Of a DNA stretch of 64,000 bases, positions 50,750 to 59,083 are shown piece after piece (within the stretch, counting starts at the first letter, position 1; the number at the start of each line of letters is the position of its first letter). The DNA lies in NCBI GenBank assembly GCA_963778185.1, contig CAVZTF010000003.1, positions 682,001-746,000 on the forward strand. The letters are read 5' to 3'. The notes below the pieces were generated by a model. It was not told where the DNA came from and searched no databases. It saw only the letters and a list, made by a program, of their open reading frames with translations. Source of the DNA: RPQJ01 sp963778185. GTDB lineage: Bacteria > Pseudomonadota > Gammaproteobacteria > Steroidobacterales > Steroidobacteraceae. The position numbers were made by a program, and so were the translations under genes.

Positions 50750-51274
50750 ATGGCAGCGATCTTCTTCATCATCCACGCCCTGCTCACGCTGGTCGTCATC
50801 GCGTTCCTGCTCAGGGTGCTGATGCCGCTGGTGCGGGGGGACTTTCGCACCCCCCTCGGCGTGGCGGTCCTGCGCTTCACGAGCCCGGTGGTGATGCCCC
50901 TGCGCAAGGTCATGAAGCCGGTGGGCCGGTTCGACGTGGCCTCCGTGGTCGCCCTGCTGCTGGTGCAGTTCGCCGGCACCGCCCTGCTGCGCCTGGTCGC
51001 GGGCGGCGGCTTCGACCCAGGGCCGGTCGTGGTGCAGGCTTTGCGGGACCTCGCAAGCACCGTCCTGCAGTTCTACACGATCGCCGTGCTGGTCTACGCG
51101 CTGCTGAGCTGGGTGGCGCCCGGCACCCACAGCCCGGCGACGCGATTGCTCGGCAATCTGTGCAACCCGCTGCTGCAGCCGGTCCGTCGCGTGATCCCGC
51201 CGCTCGGCGGCCTGGACTTCTCGGCGCTGTTTGTCCTGATCGGCCTGCAGGCGCTGCAGATCCTGCTGCGCTGA
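50750..51274 (+). CDS. yggT: YggT family membrane protein
   Basis: A 174-residue integral membrane protein with two YggT repeats. Hydrophobic helices occur at the start (AIFFIIHALLTLVVIAFLLRVLMP), mid-protein (VVALLLVQFAGTALLRLV), around LQFYTIAVLVYALLSWV, and at the C-terminus (LFVLIGLQALQILL). Each repeat carries the RxxxP-like signature (TSPVVMPLRKVMKPVG and CNPLLQPVRRVIPPLGG). Homologues have been linked to osmotic tolerance and cell-shape functions; the role is unclear. Confidence 0.93.
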   Translation: MAAIFFIIHALLTLVVIAFLLRVLMPLVRGDFRTPLGVAVLRFTSPVVMPLRKVMKPVGRFDVASVVALLLVQFAGTALLRLVAGGGFDPGPVVVQALRDLASTVLQFYTIAVLVYALLSWVAPGTHSPATRLLGNLCNPLLQPVRRVIPPLGGLDFSALFVLIGLQALQILLR

Positions 51275-51288
51275 GCAGCGCCCCCGGC

Positions 51289-51585
51289 ATGGCGGCAGCG
51301 CGGCGGGACGGAGCAGACCTCGTGATCGACGTGCGCGTCCAGCCGCGCGCGTCGCGCAGCGAGATCGCCGGCACTTTCGGCCAGCGATTGCGCATACGCC
51401 TGCAGGCCCCGCCCGTCGATGGGCGTGCCAACGCCGCGCTGGTGGAGTTCCTCGCCGAGACCTTCGGCGTGCCGCGTGCCGCGGTCACCATCGAGCACGG
51501 CCTGTCGGGCCGCGACAAGCGCGTGCGCATCCGCAGGGCCGGCCCTCTCGCACTGCAAATGAAGGCTTTTCTCGGCTGCGAGTGA
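51289..51585 (+). CDS. yggU: DUF167/YggU family protein
   Basis: A 98-residue alpha/beta protein of unknown function, almost always beside yggT. The family blocks VIDVRVQPRASRSEIAG, LRIRLQAPPVDGRANAALVEFLAE and IEHGLSGRDKRVRI are all present. The ATG at 51289 is in the expected position, 15 bases after yggT. It ends the run begun by yggS. Confidence 0.92.
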   Translation: MAAARRDGADLVIDVRVQPRASRSEIAGTFGQRLRIRLQAPPVDGRANAALVEFLAETFGVPRAAVTIEHGLSGRDKRVRIRRAGPLALQMKAFLGCE

Positions 51586-51663
51586 GGCGCAAACTCGGCG
51601 GCACACGGCGCCCGCTTGGACTATAGTTCACGGCCAGAGGCGCTGCTGCAGGGGGACAGGACG

Positions 51664-52161
51664 ATGTCGAATCGCGTCGCGCATTACTTCCCGTGGCTGC
51701 TCGCCTGCGTGGCCCTGGCGCTCGCGGGATGCGGCGAGGGCGGACCGGCACCCGGGCAGGCGCAGACGGCCGCACCCACCGAGCCCACCCACCAGGACTT
51801 CGGCGACTTCGAGGTGCACTACAACGCCGTGCGCACCGACGAATTGTCGGCCGGCGTCGCCCGCGCCTACGGCATCGAGCGCAGCGCCAACCGGGTCATG
51901 CTGAACGTCTCGCTGCTGCGCAAGAACCCGGACGGCAAGACCACGCCGGTCGACGGCACGGTCACCGCGTCGGCCTACAACCTGAACGGCCAGCTCAAGA
52001 ACCTGCAGATGCGCCGCATCACCGAGGGCACCTCCGTCTACTTCATCGGCGAGGTCGGCATCAGCGGCGCCGAGATCCTGGTGTTCGACATCGACGCGGC
52101 TCCCGTCGACCAGCCAAGCAAGTATTCGGTGCAGTTCAAGCGGGAGTTCTTCGCCGGGTGA
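51664..52161 (+). CDS. DUF4426 lipoprotein
   Basis: A 165-residue predicted lipoprotein. The signal LLACVALALAGC ends in a lipobox with cysteine 23; a short alanine/proline linker follows. The DUF4426 domain begins DFGDFEVHYNAVRTDELSAGVARAYGI and contains NRVMLNVSLLRKNPDG and FIGEVGISGAEILVFDI. Function is unknown, but it commonly lies downstream of yggT/yggU in gammaproteobacteria, as here. The ATG at 51664 follows AGGACG. Confidence 0.9.
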   Translation: MSNRVAHYFPWLLACVALALAGCGEGGPAPGQAQTAAPTEPTHQDFGDFEVHYNAVRTDELSAGVARAYGIERSANRVMLNVSLLRKNPDGKTTPVDGTVTASAYNLNGQLKNLQMRRITEGTSVYFIGEVGISGAEILVFDIDAAPVDQPSKYSVQFKREFFAG

Positions 52162-52195
52162 TCGCTGCGGCCCTGAAGAAAAAGCCTCCGGAGCG

Positions 52196-52225
52196 TTTCA
52201 ACACCGTGCGGTGTTGTGCTATTTT
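52196..52225 (+). promoter_or_regulatory. Candidate promoter with palindromic operator before the HU gene
   Basis: A weak -35 TTTCAA (52196-52201) and -10 TATTTT (52220-52225) are separated by 18 bases. Between and overlapping them lies a perfect palindrome, CAACACCG-TG-CGGTGTTG (52199-52216), placed where a repressor would block transcription. The assignment is by pattern only. Confidence 0.4.
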
Positions 52226-52283
52226 CCGCGCGCGAACGATCAAACGGGGCCAGCGGCCCGCGATTCATCCACAGGAGACTTAA

Positions 52284-52595
52284 ATGGCCAAGAAGAGTTC
52301 CGCACCGACCAAGTCCGACATCCTTGCCACGATTTCGAAGGACACCGGGCTGCCGAAGAAGCAGGTCAGTGCTGTTTTCGACTCGCTCAACACGGTGATC
52401 AAGAAGAGCCTGAAGGGCCACGGACTGTTCACGCTGCCCGGCCTCGCGAAGATGAAGGTCGTGAAGAAGCCCGCCACCAAGGCGCGCCAGGGCGTGAACC
52501 CGTTCACGGGCGAGACGATGACCTTCAAGGCCAAGCCGGCCAGCAAGAAGGTTCGCGTGATGCCGCTCAAGAACCTGAAGAGCATGGTGAACTGA
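52284..52595 (+). CDS. HU-family DNA-binding protein
   Basis: A 103-residue lysine-rich nucleoid protein of the HU/IHF family. The N-terminal helices (KSDILATISKDTGLPKKQVSAVF) and strand block HGLFTLPGLAKMKVVKKPATKARQGVNPFTGE, with its NPFTGE arm motif, identify the fold. It differs from canonical HU by a longer N-terminus (AKKSSAPT) and a C-terminal extension (VRVMPLKNLKSMV), as in a divergent HU-like subgroup. AGGAGA precedes the ATG. High, regulated expression is suggested by the palindromic promoter. Confidence 0.92.
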   Translation: MAKKSSAPTKSDILATISKDTGLPKKQVSAVFDSLNTVIKKSLKGHGLFTLPGLAKMKVVKKPATKARQGVNPFTGETMTFKAKPASKKVRVMPLKNLKSMVN

Positions 52596-52611
52596 GCCGA
52601 CGCGGTTTACT

Positions 52612-52638
52612 GCCGGGGCGGCCCTGTGCCGCCCCGGC
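52612..52638 (+). terminator. Hairpin downstream of the HU gene
   Basis: GCCGGGGCGGC and its exact complement GCCGCCCCGGC form an 11-base stem around a five-base loop, 17 bases after the HU stop. The following bases are not T-rich, so it may stabilise the transcript or act with other factors. Confidence 0.4.
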
Positions 52639-52681
52639 GATTGCGCCTTCCGCCGCTGCCCGCCTTCCTCGCAGGCCCGCC

Positions 52682-53356
52682 TCAAACCTCCGCGGCGGCC
52701 GGATTCCCTAGAAATTCCGATACCTGCTCGCGCAGCTCGACGAGCCTGCCGTGAAAGAAATGCTCGGCGCCCGCGAGCACGGCGAGCTTTGGCGGCTCGC
52801 TGAAGCCCGCCACCCATGACTGCACTGCGGCGAAATCGACGAGCTCGTCCTGGTCGCCCTGGACGACGAGCCACGGACACGCGGGCCGCACGACGGGTGT
52901 GACGATCAGGCGGCCGACGGGCGGAGCGACGGTCACGAGCTTCGCGGGCGCGACCCGGGCGGCGGCCTGCAACGCGATCGCCGCGCCGAAGGAGAATCCC
53001 GCCAGCCAGATGGCATCGCATCGCCAGTGTTCCCTCGCCCACGCACACGCCGCGAATGCATCGTCGAGTTCGCCGATCCCCGCGTCGTAGCGGCCCGCGC
53101 TCTGGCCGACACCGCGGAAATTGAAACGCAGCGTCGGCGCACCGAGTTCCTGCATGGCCCGGCCCAGCGTGTGCACGACCTTGTTCTGCATGGTGCCGCC
53201 ATGCAGCGGATGGGGATGGCAGACGACGCCGACCACGGTGGGCTGGACGCCGGGCGCCGGATTCTCGACACGAGCCTCGAGCGGCCCGGACGGGCCCTCG
53301 ATCATCGCGGATTGCGGCACGGGCGGTGGGAAGTGCTGCTGCACGCTGACCTCCAA
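52682..53356 (-). CDS. Alpha/beta hydrolase
   Basis: A 224-residue serine hydrolase of the small dienelactone-hydrolase-like group. It begins with a family pattern VVCHPHPLHGGTMQNKVVHTL, contains LRFNFRGVGQSAG, the nucleophile elbow GFSFGA, a likely acid in VVQGDQDELVD and the catalytic histidine in AGAEHFFHG. This group is common in proteobacteria and its substrates are uncharacterised. It converges on the HU gene and is divergent from the PEBP gene. Confidence 0.9.
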   Translation of the reverse strand: MEVSVQQHFPPPVPQSAMIEGPSGPLEARVENPAPGVQPTVVGVVCHPHPLHGGTMQNKVVHTLGRAMQELGAPTLRFNFRGVGQSAGRYDAGIGELDDAFAACAWAREHWRCDAIWLAGFSFGAAIALQAAARVAPAKLVTVAPPVGRLIVTPVVRPACPWLVVQGDQDELVDFAAVQSWVAGFSEPPKLAVLAGAEHFFHGRLVELREQVSEFLGNPAAAEV

Positions 53357-53412
53357 TTCGAGGGCGGCAGTGTGCCAGAATCGTCCGCGGGGCTACCGAG
53401 CGGAGGTCTCCC

Positions 53413-54039
53413 GTGCAACTGATGTCATCGAGCTTCGGTCACAATCGACACATACCCGAAGAATTCGCCTTCGGCGCGCCCGACGCGGTGCAGCACGTGC
53501 GCCTGAGCGGCAACCGCAATCCTCACCTGCGCTGGACCGGCGTGCCCTCCACGGCCCGCTCGCTGGTCCTCGTTTGCGCCGACAGCGACGTGCCGACCCG
53601 CCCCGACGATGTGAACCAGGAAGGACGCACGGTGCCGGCGACGCTGCCCCGCGCGGACTTTTTCCACTGGGTCATGGTGGACATCGCGCCTGTCCTGCAG
53701 GAGATCAAGGCGGGTGCCTGTTCCGACGGCATCACGGCGCGCGGCAAGCGCGAGCCGCAGGGCCCGGCGGGTTCGCGGCAGGGCATGAACGACTACACGC
53801 TCTGGTTCGGCAGCGACGCGGACATGGGCGGCCAGTATTTCGGCTACGACGGGCCCTGCCCGCCGTGGAACGACGAGCTGCTGCACCACTACCACTTCAT
53901 CCTCTTCGCGACGGATCTCGCACGGTGTCCGGTCGAGGGAGCGTTCACGGGCCAGCAGGTGCGGGCGGCGATCGACGGTCACGTGCTCGCCGAGGCCCGG
54001 CTGACCGGCGTCTACTCGCTCAATCCCTCCGTTCGCTGA
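53413..54039 (+). CDS. YbhB/YbcL family (PEBP) protein
   Basis: A 208-residue protein of the phosphatidylethanolamine-binding/Raf kinase inhibitor-like family. The anion-binding motif appears as VCADSDVPTRP followed by FFHWVMVDIAP, and HHYHFILFATD carries the second conserved block. No signal peptide is present, so it is cytoplasmic. Ligand and role are unknown. The ATG at 53422 (second methionine) is an alternative start. It converges on the FKBP gene. Confidence 0.9.
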   Translation: MQLMSSSFGHNRHIPEEFAFGAPDAVQHVRLSGNRNPHLRWTGVPSTARSLVLVCADSDVPTRPDDVNQEGRTVPATLPRADFFHWVMVDIAPVLQEIKAGACSDGITARGKREPQGPAGSRQGMNDYTLWFGSDADMGGQYFGYDGPCPPWNDELLHHYHFILFATDLARCPVEGAFTGQQVRAAIDGHVLAEARLTGVYSLNPSVR

Positions 54040-54063
54040 GCTGCCTGCCGCCGACGAGAGACG

Positions 54064-54525
54064 TCAGCGAGACCCCTCGACCGCAAGCAGCTCGACGTCG
54101 AAGACCAAGGCAGCACCCGGAGGAATGACGCCGCCCGCTCCGCGATCGCCGTAAGCCAGCACCGGCGGAATCACGAGCCGGCGCTGCCCGCCGACCTTCA
54201 TGCCCTGCACGCCCTGGTCCCAGCCCGCGATCACCTGCCGCTGTCCGAGCTTGAAACTGAACGGCTGCCCCGCGTCGAACGAGCTGTCGAACTTCGTGCC
54301 CTTCGCCTCCGGCGCGGACGGATCGTGCAGCCAGCCCGTGTAGTGCACGGTCACGCGGGAACCCGCGACGGCCTCCGCGCCACGGCCCGCAACAAGGTCG
54401 GTGGTTTCGAGCGCCGTCACGGACGACTCGATCGCCGGTTGCGCCGGTCCCGAGCGCGAGCACGCCGCGAGGCCGGTGGCGATCGCAAGCAGCAGGGCGC
54501 AGGCGAGCAGCTTCGTCCGGTTCAT
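54064..54525 (-). CDS. FKBP-type peptidyl-prolyl isomerase lipoprotein
   Basis: A 153-residue exported prolyl isomerase. The signal CALLLAIATGLAAC ends in a lipobox (cysteine 22), giving a membrane-anchored periplasmic enzyme. The FKBP domain shows VTVHYTGWL, KFDSSFDAGQPFSFKLG, VIAGWDQGVQGMKVGGQRRLVIP and YGDRGAGGVIPPGAALVFDVELL, including the aromatic and aspartate residues of the active site. The ATG overlaps the stop of msrB, so the two are translationally coupled: a protein repair and folding pair. Confidence 0.92.
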   Translation of the reverse strand: MNRTKLLACALLLAIATGLAACSRSGPAQPAIESSVTALETTDLVAGRGAEAVAGSRVTVHYTGWLHDPSAPEAKGTKFDSSFDAGQPFSFKLGQRQVIAGWDQGVQGMKVGGQRRLVIPPVLAYGDRGAGGVIPPGAALVFDVELLAVEGSR

Positions 54526-54932
54526 TTCGTCTCTCCTTCGGACGCCCGGAAATCGAGCGAGGCAGAGTTGATGCAATAGCGCAGGCCCGTGGGCCGCGGG
54601 CCGTCCTCGAACACGTGCCCGAGGTGCGCGCCGCAGGCGGCGCAGGTGACTTCCTTGCGAACCATGCCGTGGCTCGTATCCACGTTCACCTTCACGCGAT
54701 CGCCGGCCAGCGGCAACCAGAACGACGGCCAGCCCGAGCCGGAGTCGAATTTGGTGTCGGACGCGAAGAGCTCCGCGCCGCAGCACACGCACGCGTAGGT
54801 GCCCCGCTCCTCGTTGTGGAGGTAGCGACCGGTGAAGGCGCGTTCGGTACCCTTCTCCTGCGTGATGCGGTACTGATCCTCCGTGAGACGGGCGCGCAAG
54901 GGCGCCGCCTCCGGGCGGTCACGATCGGTCAT
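54522..54932 (-). CDS. msrB: Peptide-methionine (R)-S-oxide reductase
   Basis: Reduces methionine-R-sulfoxide in oxidised proteins. The 136-residue product has the zinc ligands C48 and C51 (CVCC) and C97 and C100 (CAAC), GSGWPSF, and the catalytic C120 in RYCINSASL. No signal peptide is seen, so it is cytoplasmic. A 54-codon membrane protein gene lies ten bases upstream and the FKBP gene overlaps its stop, so it is the middle gene of a small operon. Confidence 0.95.
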   Translation of the reverse strand: MTDRDRPEAAPLRARLTEDQYRITQEKGTERAFTGRYLHNEERGTYACVCCGAELFASDTKFDSGSGWPSFWLPLAGDRVKVNVDTSHGMVRKEVTCAACGAHLGHVFEDGPRPTGLRYCINSASLDFRASEGETK

Positions 54933-54942
54933 GGGAGTACCT

Positions 54943-55107
54943 TCAGGGTGCGGCGTGCAGCACGGGCGGGCCGAAGACGAGGACCGCGCCGAGCACGGCG
55001 AGGAATGCGACGAGCAGCATCGCCGTGACGACCACGGGCTTGGTCTGCACGTGCACCACGACCAGCAGATCGTCGAGATCGTCGAGCCACTTGAGAATGC
55101 GTTCCAT
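54943..55107 (-). CDS. Small single-helix membrane protein upstream of msrB
   Basis: A 54-codon frame from the ATG at 55107, too short for most gene finders. The first 25 residues are acidic/amphipathic (ERILKWLDDLDDLLVVVHVQ); then VVVTAMLLVAFLAVLGAVLVFG forms one strong transmembrane helix. It ends ten bases before msrB on the same strand, consistent with an operon. A purine-poor leader gives no clear ribosome-binding site. No function can be assigned; it may be a regulatory or scaffold microprotein. Confidence 0.6.
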   Translation of the reverse strand: MERILKWLDDLDDLLVVVHVQTKPVVVTAMLLVAFLAVLGAVLVFGPPVLHAAP

Positions 55108-55188
55108 CTGCGGGAGTCGACGGCGTGACGTTAAGTCAAATCCGCCGTCCGGGACACATATATATGGTAGCCCACGGTCGGCAGCCGA

Positions 55189-55452
55189 TCATTTCCCCTT
55201 GTCGAAGGCACCTTTGGCCTTGTCCGCCCAGTTCTTGTAGCTGGACACGCTGTACAGGGATTTGGCAATGACGGCCTGTCGCGAGGTCCGGCCAGACTGC
55301 TGGCGAACGCGTTCGAGCCAGGTGTTATAGGCCTCCCAGCCCTCGGCGGCGGCACCGAACTTGGTCCGACGATCCGCCGCCTCTGGCGGCCCCTCGGGCT
55401 CGCCGTCGACCTGTCGTCCGGGCAAGTTCTTCTGATCGCGCATGTATGCCAC
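55189..55452 (-). CDS. Hypothetical protein
   Basis: An 87-residue hydrophilic protein of no recognised family. It has a disordered, charged first third (GEPEGPPEAADRR) and a helical second half (GWEAYNTWLERVRQQSGRTSRQAVIAKSLYSVSSYKNWA in part). The methionine at 55443 is an alternative start. It stands alone between the small membrane protein gene and ppnN; TATATAT near 55159 lies downstream of its stop. Confidence 0.5.
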   Translation of the reverse strand: MAYMRDQKNLPGRQVDGEPEGPPEAADRRTKFGAAAEGWEAYNTWLERVRQQSGRTSRQAVIAKSLYSVSSYKNWADKAKGAFDKGK

Positions 55453-55520
55453 CGTTCGCCTGCCGCAAAGCTACGACACGGGCGCGGCAGCGTCCGGTAC
55501 TGAGTCACAGATGGGCGAGG

Positions 55521-56921
55521 TCAGGTGACGATTCGATAGCAGGGCTGGTAGTCGCCCGCGATCTTCATGCGGCGCTGGCGCACGAACGACGTGAGCAGCG
55601 CGTCGAGCGGCTCGAGCAGGTCGCGGTCGCCGTGGATCTCGAAGGGGCCGTGCTCCTCGATGAGGCGGATCCCCTGCTCCTTCACGTTGCCGGCGACGAT
55701 GCCGGAGAACGCACGACGCAGTTCCGCCGCACGCCGGTGCGGCGGGGTGTCGCGCCTCAACTCGAGCGCGGCCATGGCCGCGTGGGTCGGCTCGAACGGC
55801 CTCTGCAGGTCGTGCGGGATCTGCAGCAGCCAGTTGTAGTTGTAGGCGTCGCTCTTGCGCCGGCGGAACTCGCGCACCGCGTCCATGCCGTGCAGCATCT
55901 CGCGCGCGACCTCGGCCTGGTCGTCCACGATGATTCGGTAGCACTGCTGCACCACCGGCCCGAGCGTCGTGACCAGGAACTCGTCAATGCGGCGGAAGTA
56001 CTCCTCGCTGCCCGTGGGGCCGGTAAAGACCACCGGGAACGGCTGCTCCTCGTTGGCCGGATCGAGCAGGATGCCCATCAGGTAGAGGATTTCCTCCGCC
56101 GTGCCCGCCCCGCCCGGGAAGACCACGATGCCGTGGCCGGTGCGCACGAATGCCTCGAGACGCTTCTCGATGTCCGGCAGGATCGCCAGCTGGTTCACGA
56201 TCGCGTTCGGCGGCTCGGCGGCGACGATGCCGGGCTCGGTGAGGCCGACGTAGCGCCCGTCGCGGATGCGCTGCTTGGAGTGGCCGATGGTGGCACCCTT
56301 CATCGGGCCCTTCATCGCGCCCGGCCCGCAACCCGTGCAGACGTTGAGACCCCGCAAGCCCAATTCGTAGCCGACGCGCTTGGTGTAGTCGTACTCCTCG
56401 CGGCTGATCGAGTGGCCGCCCCAGCAGACGACCATGTCCGGGCGGACGCGCGGCCTGAGCAGACCCGCGTTGCGCATGATGCGATAGACCGCGTTGGTGA
56501 TGCCCTGCGGCTCGTCGAGCTCGATGCTGCCGTGCTCGTAGACTTCGCCGTGGATGTAGAGGATGTCGCGCAGCACCGCGAAGAGGTGTTCCTGGATGCC
56601 GCGGATCATCCGCCCGTCCACGAACGCGGCCGAGGGCGCGTTCTTCAGCTCGAGCTTGATGCCCCAGGCCTGGCGCACGATGGCGATGTCGAAGTCCGCA
56701 TGGCGCTCGAAGATCGCGCGTGCATCGTCCGTTTCGCCGCCGCTGTTGAGCACGGCGAGCGAGCAACGGCGATAGAGGCCGTAAAGGCCGCCGCGCGAGG
56801 AGTCGAGCAGGCGGTCCACTTCCTGCTGCGAGAGGTTCTCGAGACTGCCGGTCGGCGTGACCCGCGCGTCCACGTGGTCCTGGTCTTCGGCCGCGGGCAC
56901 CGAGACCTCGGTGCGTCGCAT
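55521..56921 (-). CDS. ppnN: Pyrimidine/purine 5'-nucleotide nucleosidase
   Basis: Hydrolyses nucleoside monophosphates to base and ribose 5-phosphate; the E. coli homologue (YgdH) is stimulated by ppGpp. The 466-residue length fits PpnN, larger than LOG-type phosphoribohydrolases. The LOG-like catalytic core shows CTGCGPGAMKGPMKGATIGHSKQR and GIVVFPGGAGTAEEILYLMGILLD (PGGxGTxxE). N- and C-terminal extension domains of PpnN are present. The ATG at 56921 overlaps the stop of the L,D-transpeptidase gene. Confidence 0.94.
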   Translation of the reverse strand: MRRTEVSVPAAEDQDHVDARVTPTGSLENLSQQEVDRLLDSSRGGLYGLYRRCSLAVLNSGGETDDARAIFERHADFDIAIVRQAWGIKLELKNAPSAAFVDGRMIRGIQEHLFAVLRDILYIHGEVYEHGSIELDEPQGITNAVYRIMRNAGLLRPRVRPDMVVCWGGHSISREEYDYTKRVGYELGLRGLNVCTGCGPGAMKGPMKGATIGHSKQRIRDGRYVGLTEPGIVAAEPPNAIVNQLAILPDIEKRLEAFVRTGHGIVVFPGGAGTAEEILYLMGILLDPANEEQPFPVVFTGPTGSEEYFRRIDEFLVTTLGPVVQQCYRIIVDDQAEVAREMLHGMDAVREFRRRKSDAYNYNWLLQIPHDLQRPFEPTHAAMAALELRRDTPPHRRAAELRRAFSGIVAGNVKEQGIRLIEEHGPFEIHGDRDLLEPLDALLTSFVRQRRMKIAGDYQPCYRIVT

Positions 56922-57541
56922 CACGGACGGATCTCGATCGGCGTCCCGACCCCGGTGCGCAGCCAGATGTCGACCATGTCGGAGTTGCTGACCGCGATGC
57001 AGCCGTTGGTCCAGTCGTTGCGCGTGTAGTACTCGGGGGACTTGCGCAGTACGTTCGGCTGGCCGTGGATCATGATGAGGCCGCCCGGCGGCACGCCGCG
57101 CGCGCGGGCCCGGGCGCGGTCCGCCTCGTTCGGGTAGGAAACCTCGAGCGCCAGGAAGAAATCGCTGCGCGGATTGCGCCGCACCAGCTGGTAAGTGCCC
57201 TCGGGCGTGCGGAAGTCGCCCTCGCGCTCCTTGGGCCCGTACGGGTTGAGCCCGAGCTTGACCGGGTACTCGGCGATGATCTGCTGCGAGCGCAGCAGGT
57301 AGAGCTTGCGCTCACCCTTGCGGACGACGATGCGGTCGGCCGTATCGAAGCTCGAGCCGCCGGCCGCCGGTGCGGCCGGCATCGAAGCGACGGCCCCGGC
57401 GGCAACGTTCGAAGGCGCGGCCGCCCCCTGGCTCCCGCCCATGCTCGAGATCGAGCCGAAGCCCTGCGCTGGCGCGCCGCCCGCCGGCAACAGGACGAGG
57501 AGCAACGCCAACAGCGGCGCGGTGTGCGTGCGGTGGTCCAT
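56921..57541 (-). CDS. L,D-transpeptidase (YkuD family)
   Basis: A 206-residue exported enzyme that would form 3-3 cross-links in peptidoglycan or attach proteins to it. A signal peptide (LLALLLVLLPAGGAPA) and a serine/alanine-rich spacer (residues 27-65) precede the YkuD domain. The domain starts DRIVVRKGERKLYLL and carries the catalytic H159 (MIHGQ) and C181 (NDWTNGCIAVSN). The frame opens further upstream to 57694 without similarity. Its stop overlaps the start of ppnN. Confidence 0.92.
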   Translation of the reverse strand: MDHRTHTAPLLALLLVLLPAGGAPAQGFGSISSMGGSQGAAAPSNVAAGAVASMPAAPAAGGSSFDTADRIVVRKGERKLYLLRSQQIIAEYPVKLGLNPYGPKEREGDFRTPEGTYQLVRRNPRSDFFLALEVSYPNEADRARARARGVPPGGLIMIHGQPNVLRKSPEYYTRNDWTNGCIAVSNSDMVDIWLRTGVGTPIEIRP

Positions 57542-57714
57542 TGGGGCCGAGATTATAGCCACGGAACGAGAAAAGTCGTGCGCCGGTTCACGGGGCTGCC
57601 ACGCAGCACCGACGCCGGTGCAGATACCGCGCCACCTGGCTGGCGGCTGAGTTGCAGAAACCACGGACGAAATCTCCCGCGGCCCGGCGCACACTGCCTT
57701 GGAAGAGGCCCGCC

Positions 57715-58485
57715 ATGACCAGAATCCTGCCGCTTGCCTGTGCCGTGTCTTCAGTCATCGCCGGCCATTGCGGTCCGGCGGTCGCCGCCGAGGCGGCCAC
57801 TGCGACCGGGCAATGGAAATTCACAGCTGCGATCTACGGCTGGATTGCAGGAATCGACGGGACGGTGGCGGCATTCGGTACGCCCGCCGCCGATGCAAGC
57901 GCAAGCATGGGGGGGGTGCTGGATCAGCTCGAAGCAGGTTACATGGGGCTTGGGGAGGCGCGCCACGGCCGCTTCTGCCTCGCGGGCGATGTCTATTGGG
58001 TCAGGCTCTCCGAGGAACAGGGCATTGCGATCGGCCCGATCACCTCCAGCGCGGAGGTGACCACCGAGAGTTCGATGTGGACCGGCGTTGCCGGGTACGC
58101 GCTCGTGCAAGGCGAGACGGCGAGTCTCGACGCAATCGTTGGCGCACGCCTGTGGTCCGTGGACAACCTGCTGCGGTTCGGCAGTGGCCCGCTGGAAGGC
58201 GTGTCGGCAAGGGACGACGCCACCTGGGTCGATCCCGTCGTCGGCGTCAAGGGAATGGCAGGACTCGGCCCGAAGTCTTACGTGACGGGATGGGCGCTCG
58301 TCGGGGGCTTTGGCGCGGGCTCGGATTCCATGTGGGACGTCACGGGCGTCATCGGATACCGGTTCAGCGACACGTTCTCCGTCGCTGCCGGCTACCGCAT
58401 CCTCAGCGTCGATTATCGGGACGACGGCTTCGCGTACGAAATCGAGCAGTCCGGGCCGATGCTGGGCGCAGTCGTCGAGTTCTGA
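57715..58485 (+). CDS. Hypothetical outer-membrane beta-barrel-like protein
   Basis: A 256-residue exported protein. A signal peptide (MTRILPLACAVSSVIAGHC, cleavage near AVAA) is followed by alternating hydrophobic strands such as WKFTAAIYGWIAGIDGTVA, SYVTGWALVGGFGAG and WDVTGVIGYRFSDTFSVAAGYRILSVDY, ending in GAVVEF with a terminal phenylalanine typical of outer-membrane barrels. It resembles uncharacterised outer-membrane-like proteins often labelled by their alpha/beta barrel shape. Function unknown. Confidence 0.75.
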   Translation: MTRILPLACAVSSVIAGHCGPAVAAEAATATGQWKFTAAIYGWIAGIDGTVAAFGTPAADASASMGGVLDQLEAGYMGLGEARHGRFCLAGDVYWVRLSEEQGIAIGPITSSAEVTTESSMWTGVAGYALVQGETASLDAIVGARLWSVDNLLRFGSGPLEGVSARDDATWVDPVVGVKGMAGLGPKSYVTGWALVGGFGAGSDSMWDVTGVIGYRFSDTFSVAAGYRILSVDYRDDGFAYEIEQSGPMLGAVVEF

Positions 58486-58578
58486 CGCCTGCGACCGGCG
58501 GCTCATGATTGCCGTCAGTGGCCTGCCCGACGTCTGCGTGCAAGACTTCGCCTCTCGCCTCGATGCGCGGTGTTGCCG

Positions 58579-59052
58579 ATGGAGATCAGACTCGACGACC
58601 TCGCGGGGCCCGGGATCCACGCCCTGCTCGACGAACACCTTGCGGAAATGCGCCGGGTCTCGCCACCCGGGAGCGTCCACGCAATGCCCATCGATGCGCT
58701 GCGCGGTCCCCGCATCGCGTTCTGGACCGTATGGTCCGGCAGCGAGCTGCTCGGCTGCGGCGCTCTCAAGGAGCTGGGTCCCACGCACGGCGAGATCAAG
58801 TCGATGCGCACCGCCGCCGCCCACCGCGGCAGGGGCGTCGCCAGGGCGATGCTCACCCACATCGTCGAGGAGGCGCGGCGCCGGTCCTATGAGCGGCTGA
58901 GCCTCGAGACGGGATCCATGCAGCATTTCGAGCCTGCGCGGAGACTGTACGAGAGTTTCGGCTTCACGCGCTGCCCGCCCTTTGCGGACTACGTCGACGA
59001 CCCGAACAGCGTCTGCATGACGGCGCTTCTCTCGGCGATCCGGCGGGAATAA
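58579..59052 (+). CDS. GNAT family N-acetyltransferase
   Basis: A 157-residue acetyl-CoA-dependent acetyltransferase. The acetyl-CoA loop is AAHRGRGVARAMLTHI in the R/QxxGxG/A pattern; LLGCGALKEL and RLYESFGF are typical strands and end motif. It is complete, unlike the truncated GNAT at 8.4 kb. It resembles the YafP/PhnO-like small acetyltransferases; the acceptor is unknown. I use the ATG at 58579; GTG at 58570 is an alternative. Confidence 0.9.
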   Translation: MEIRLDDLAGPGIHALLDEHLAEMRRVSPPGSVHAMPIDALRGPRIAFWTVWSGSELLGCGALKELGPTHGEIKSMRTAAAHRGRGVARAMLTHIVEEARRRSYERLSLETGSMQHFEPARRLYESFGFTRCPPFADYVDDPNSVCMTALLSAIRRE

Positions 59053-59083
59053 CATTGCTCACGGGGATTCGAGGTGCGAAATC

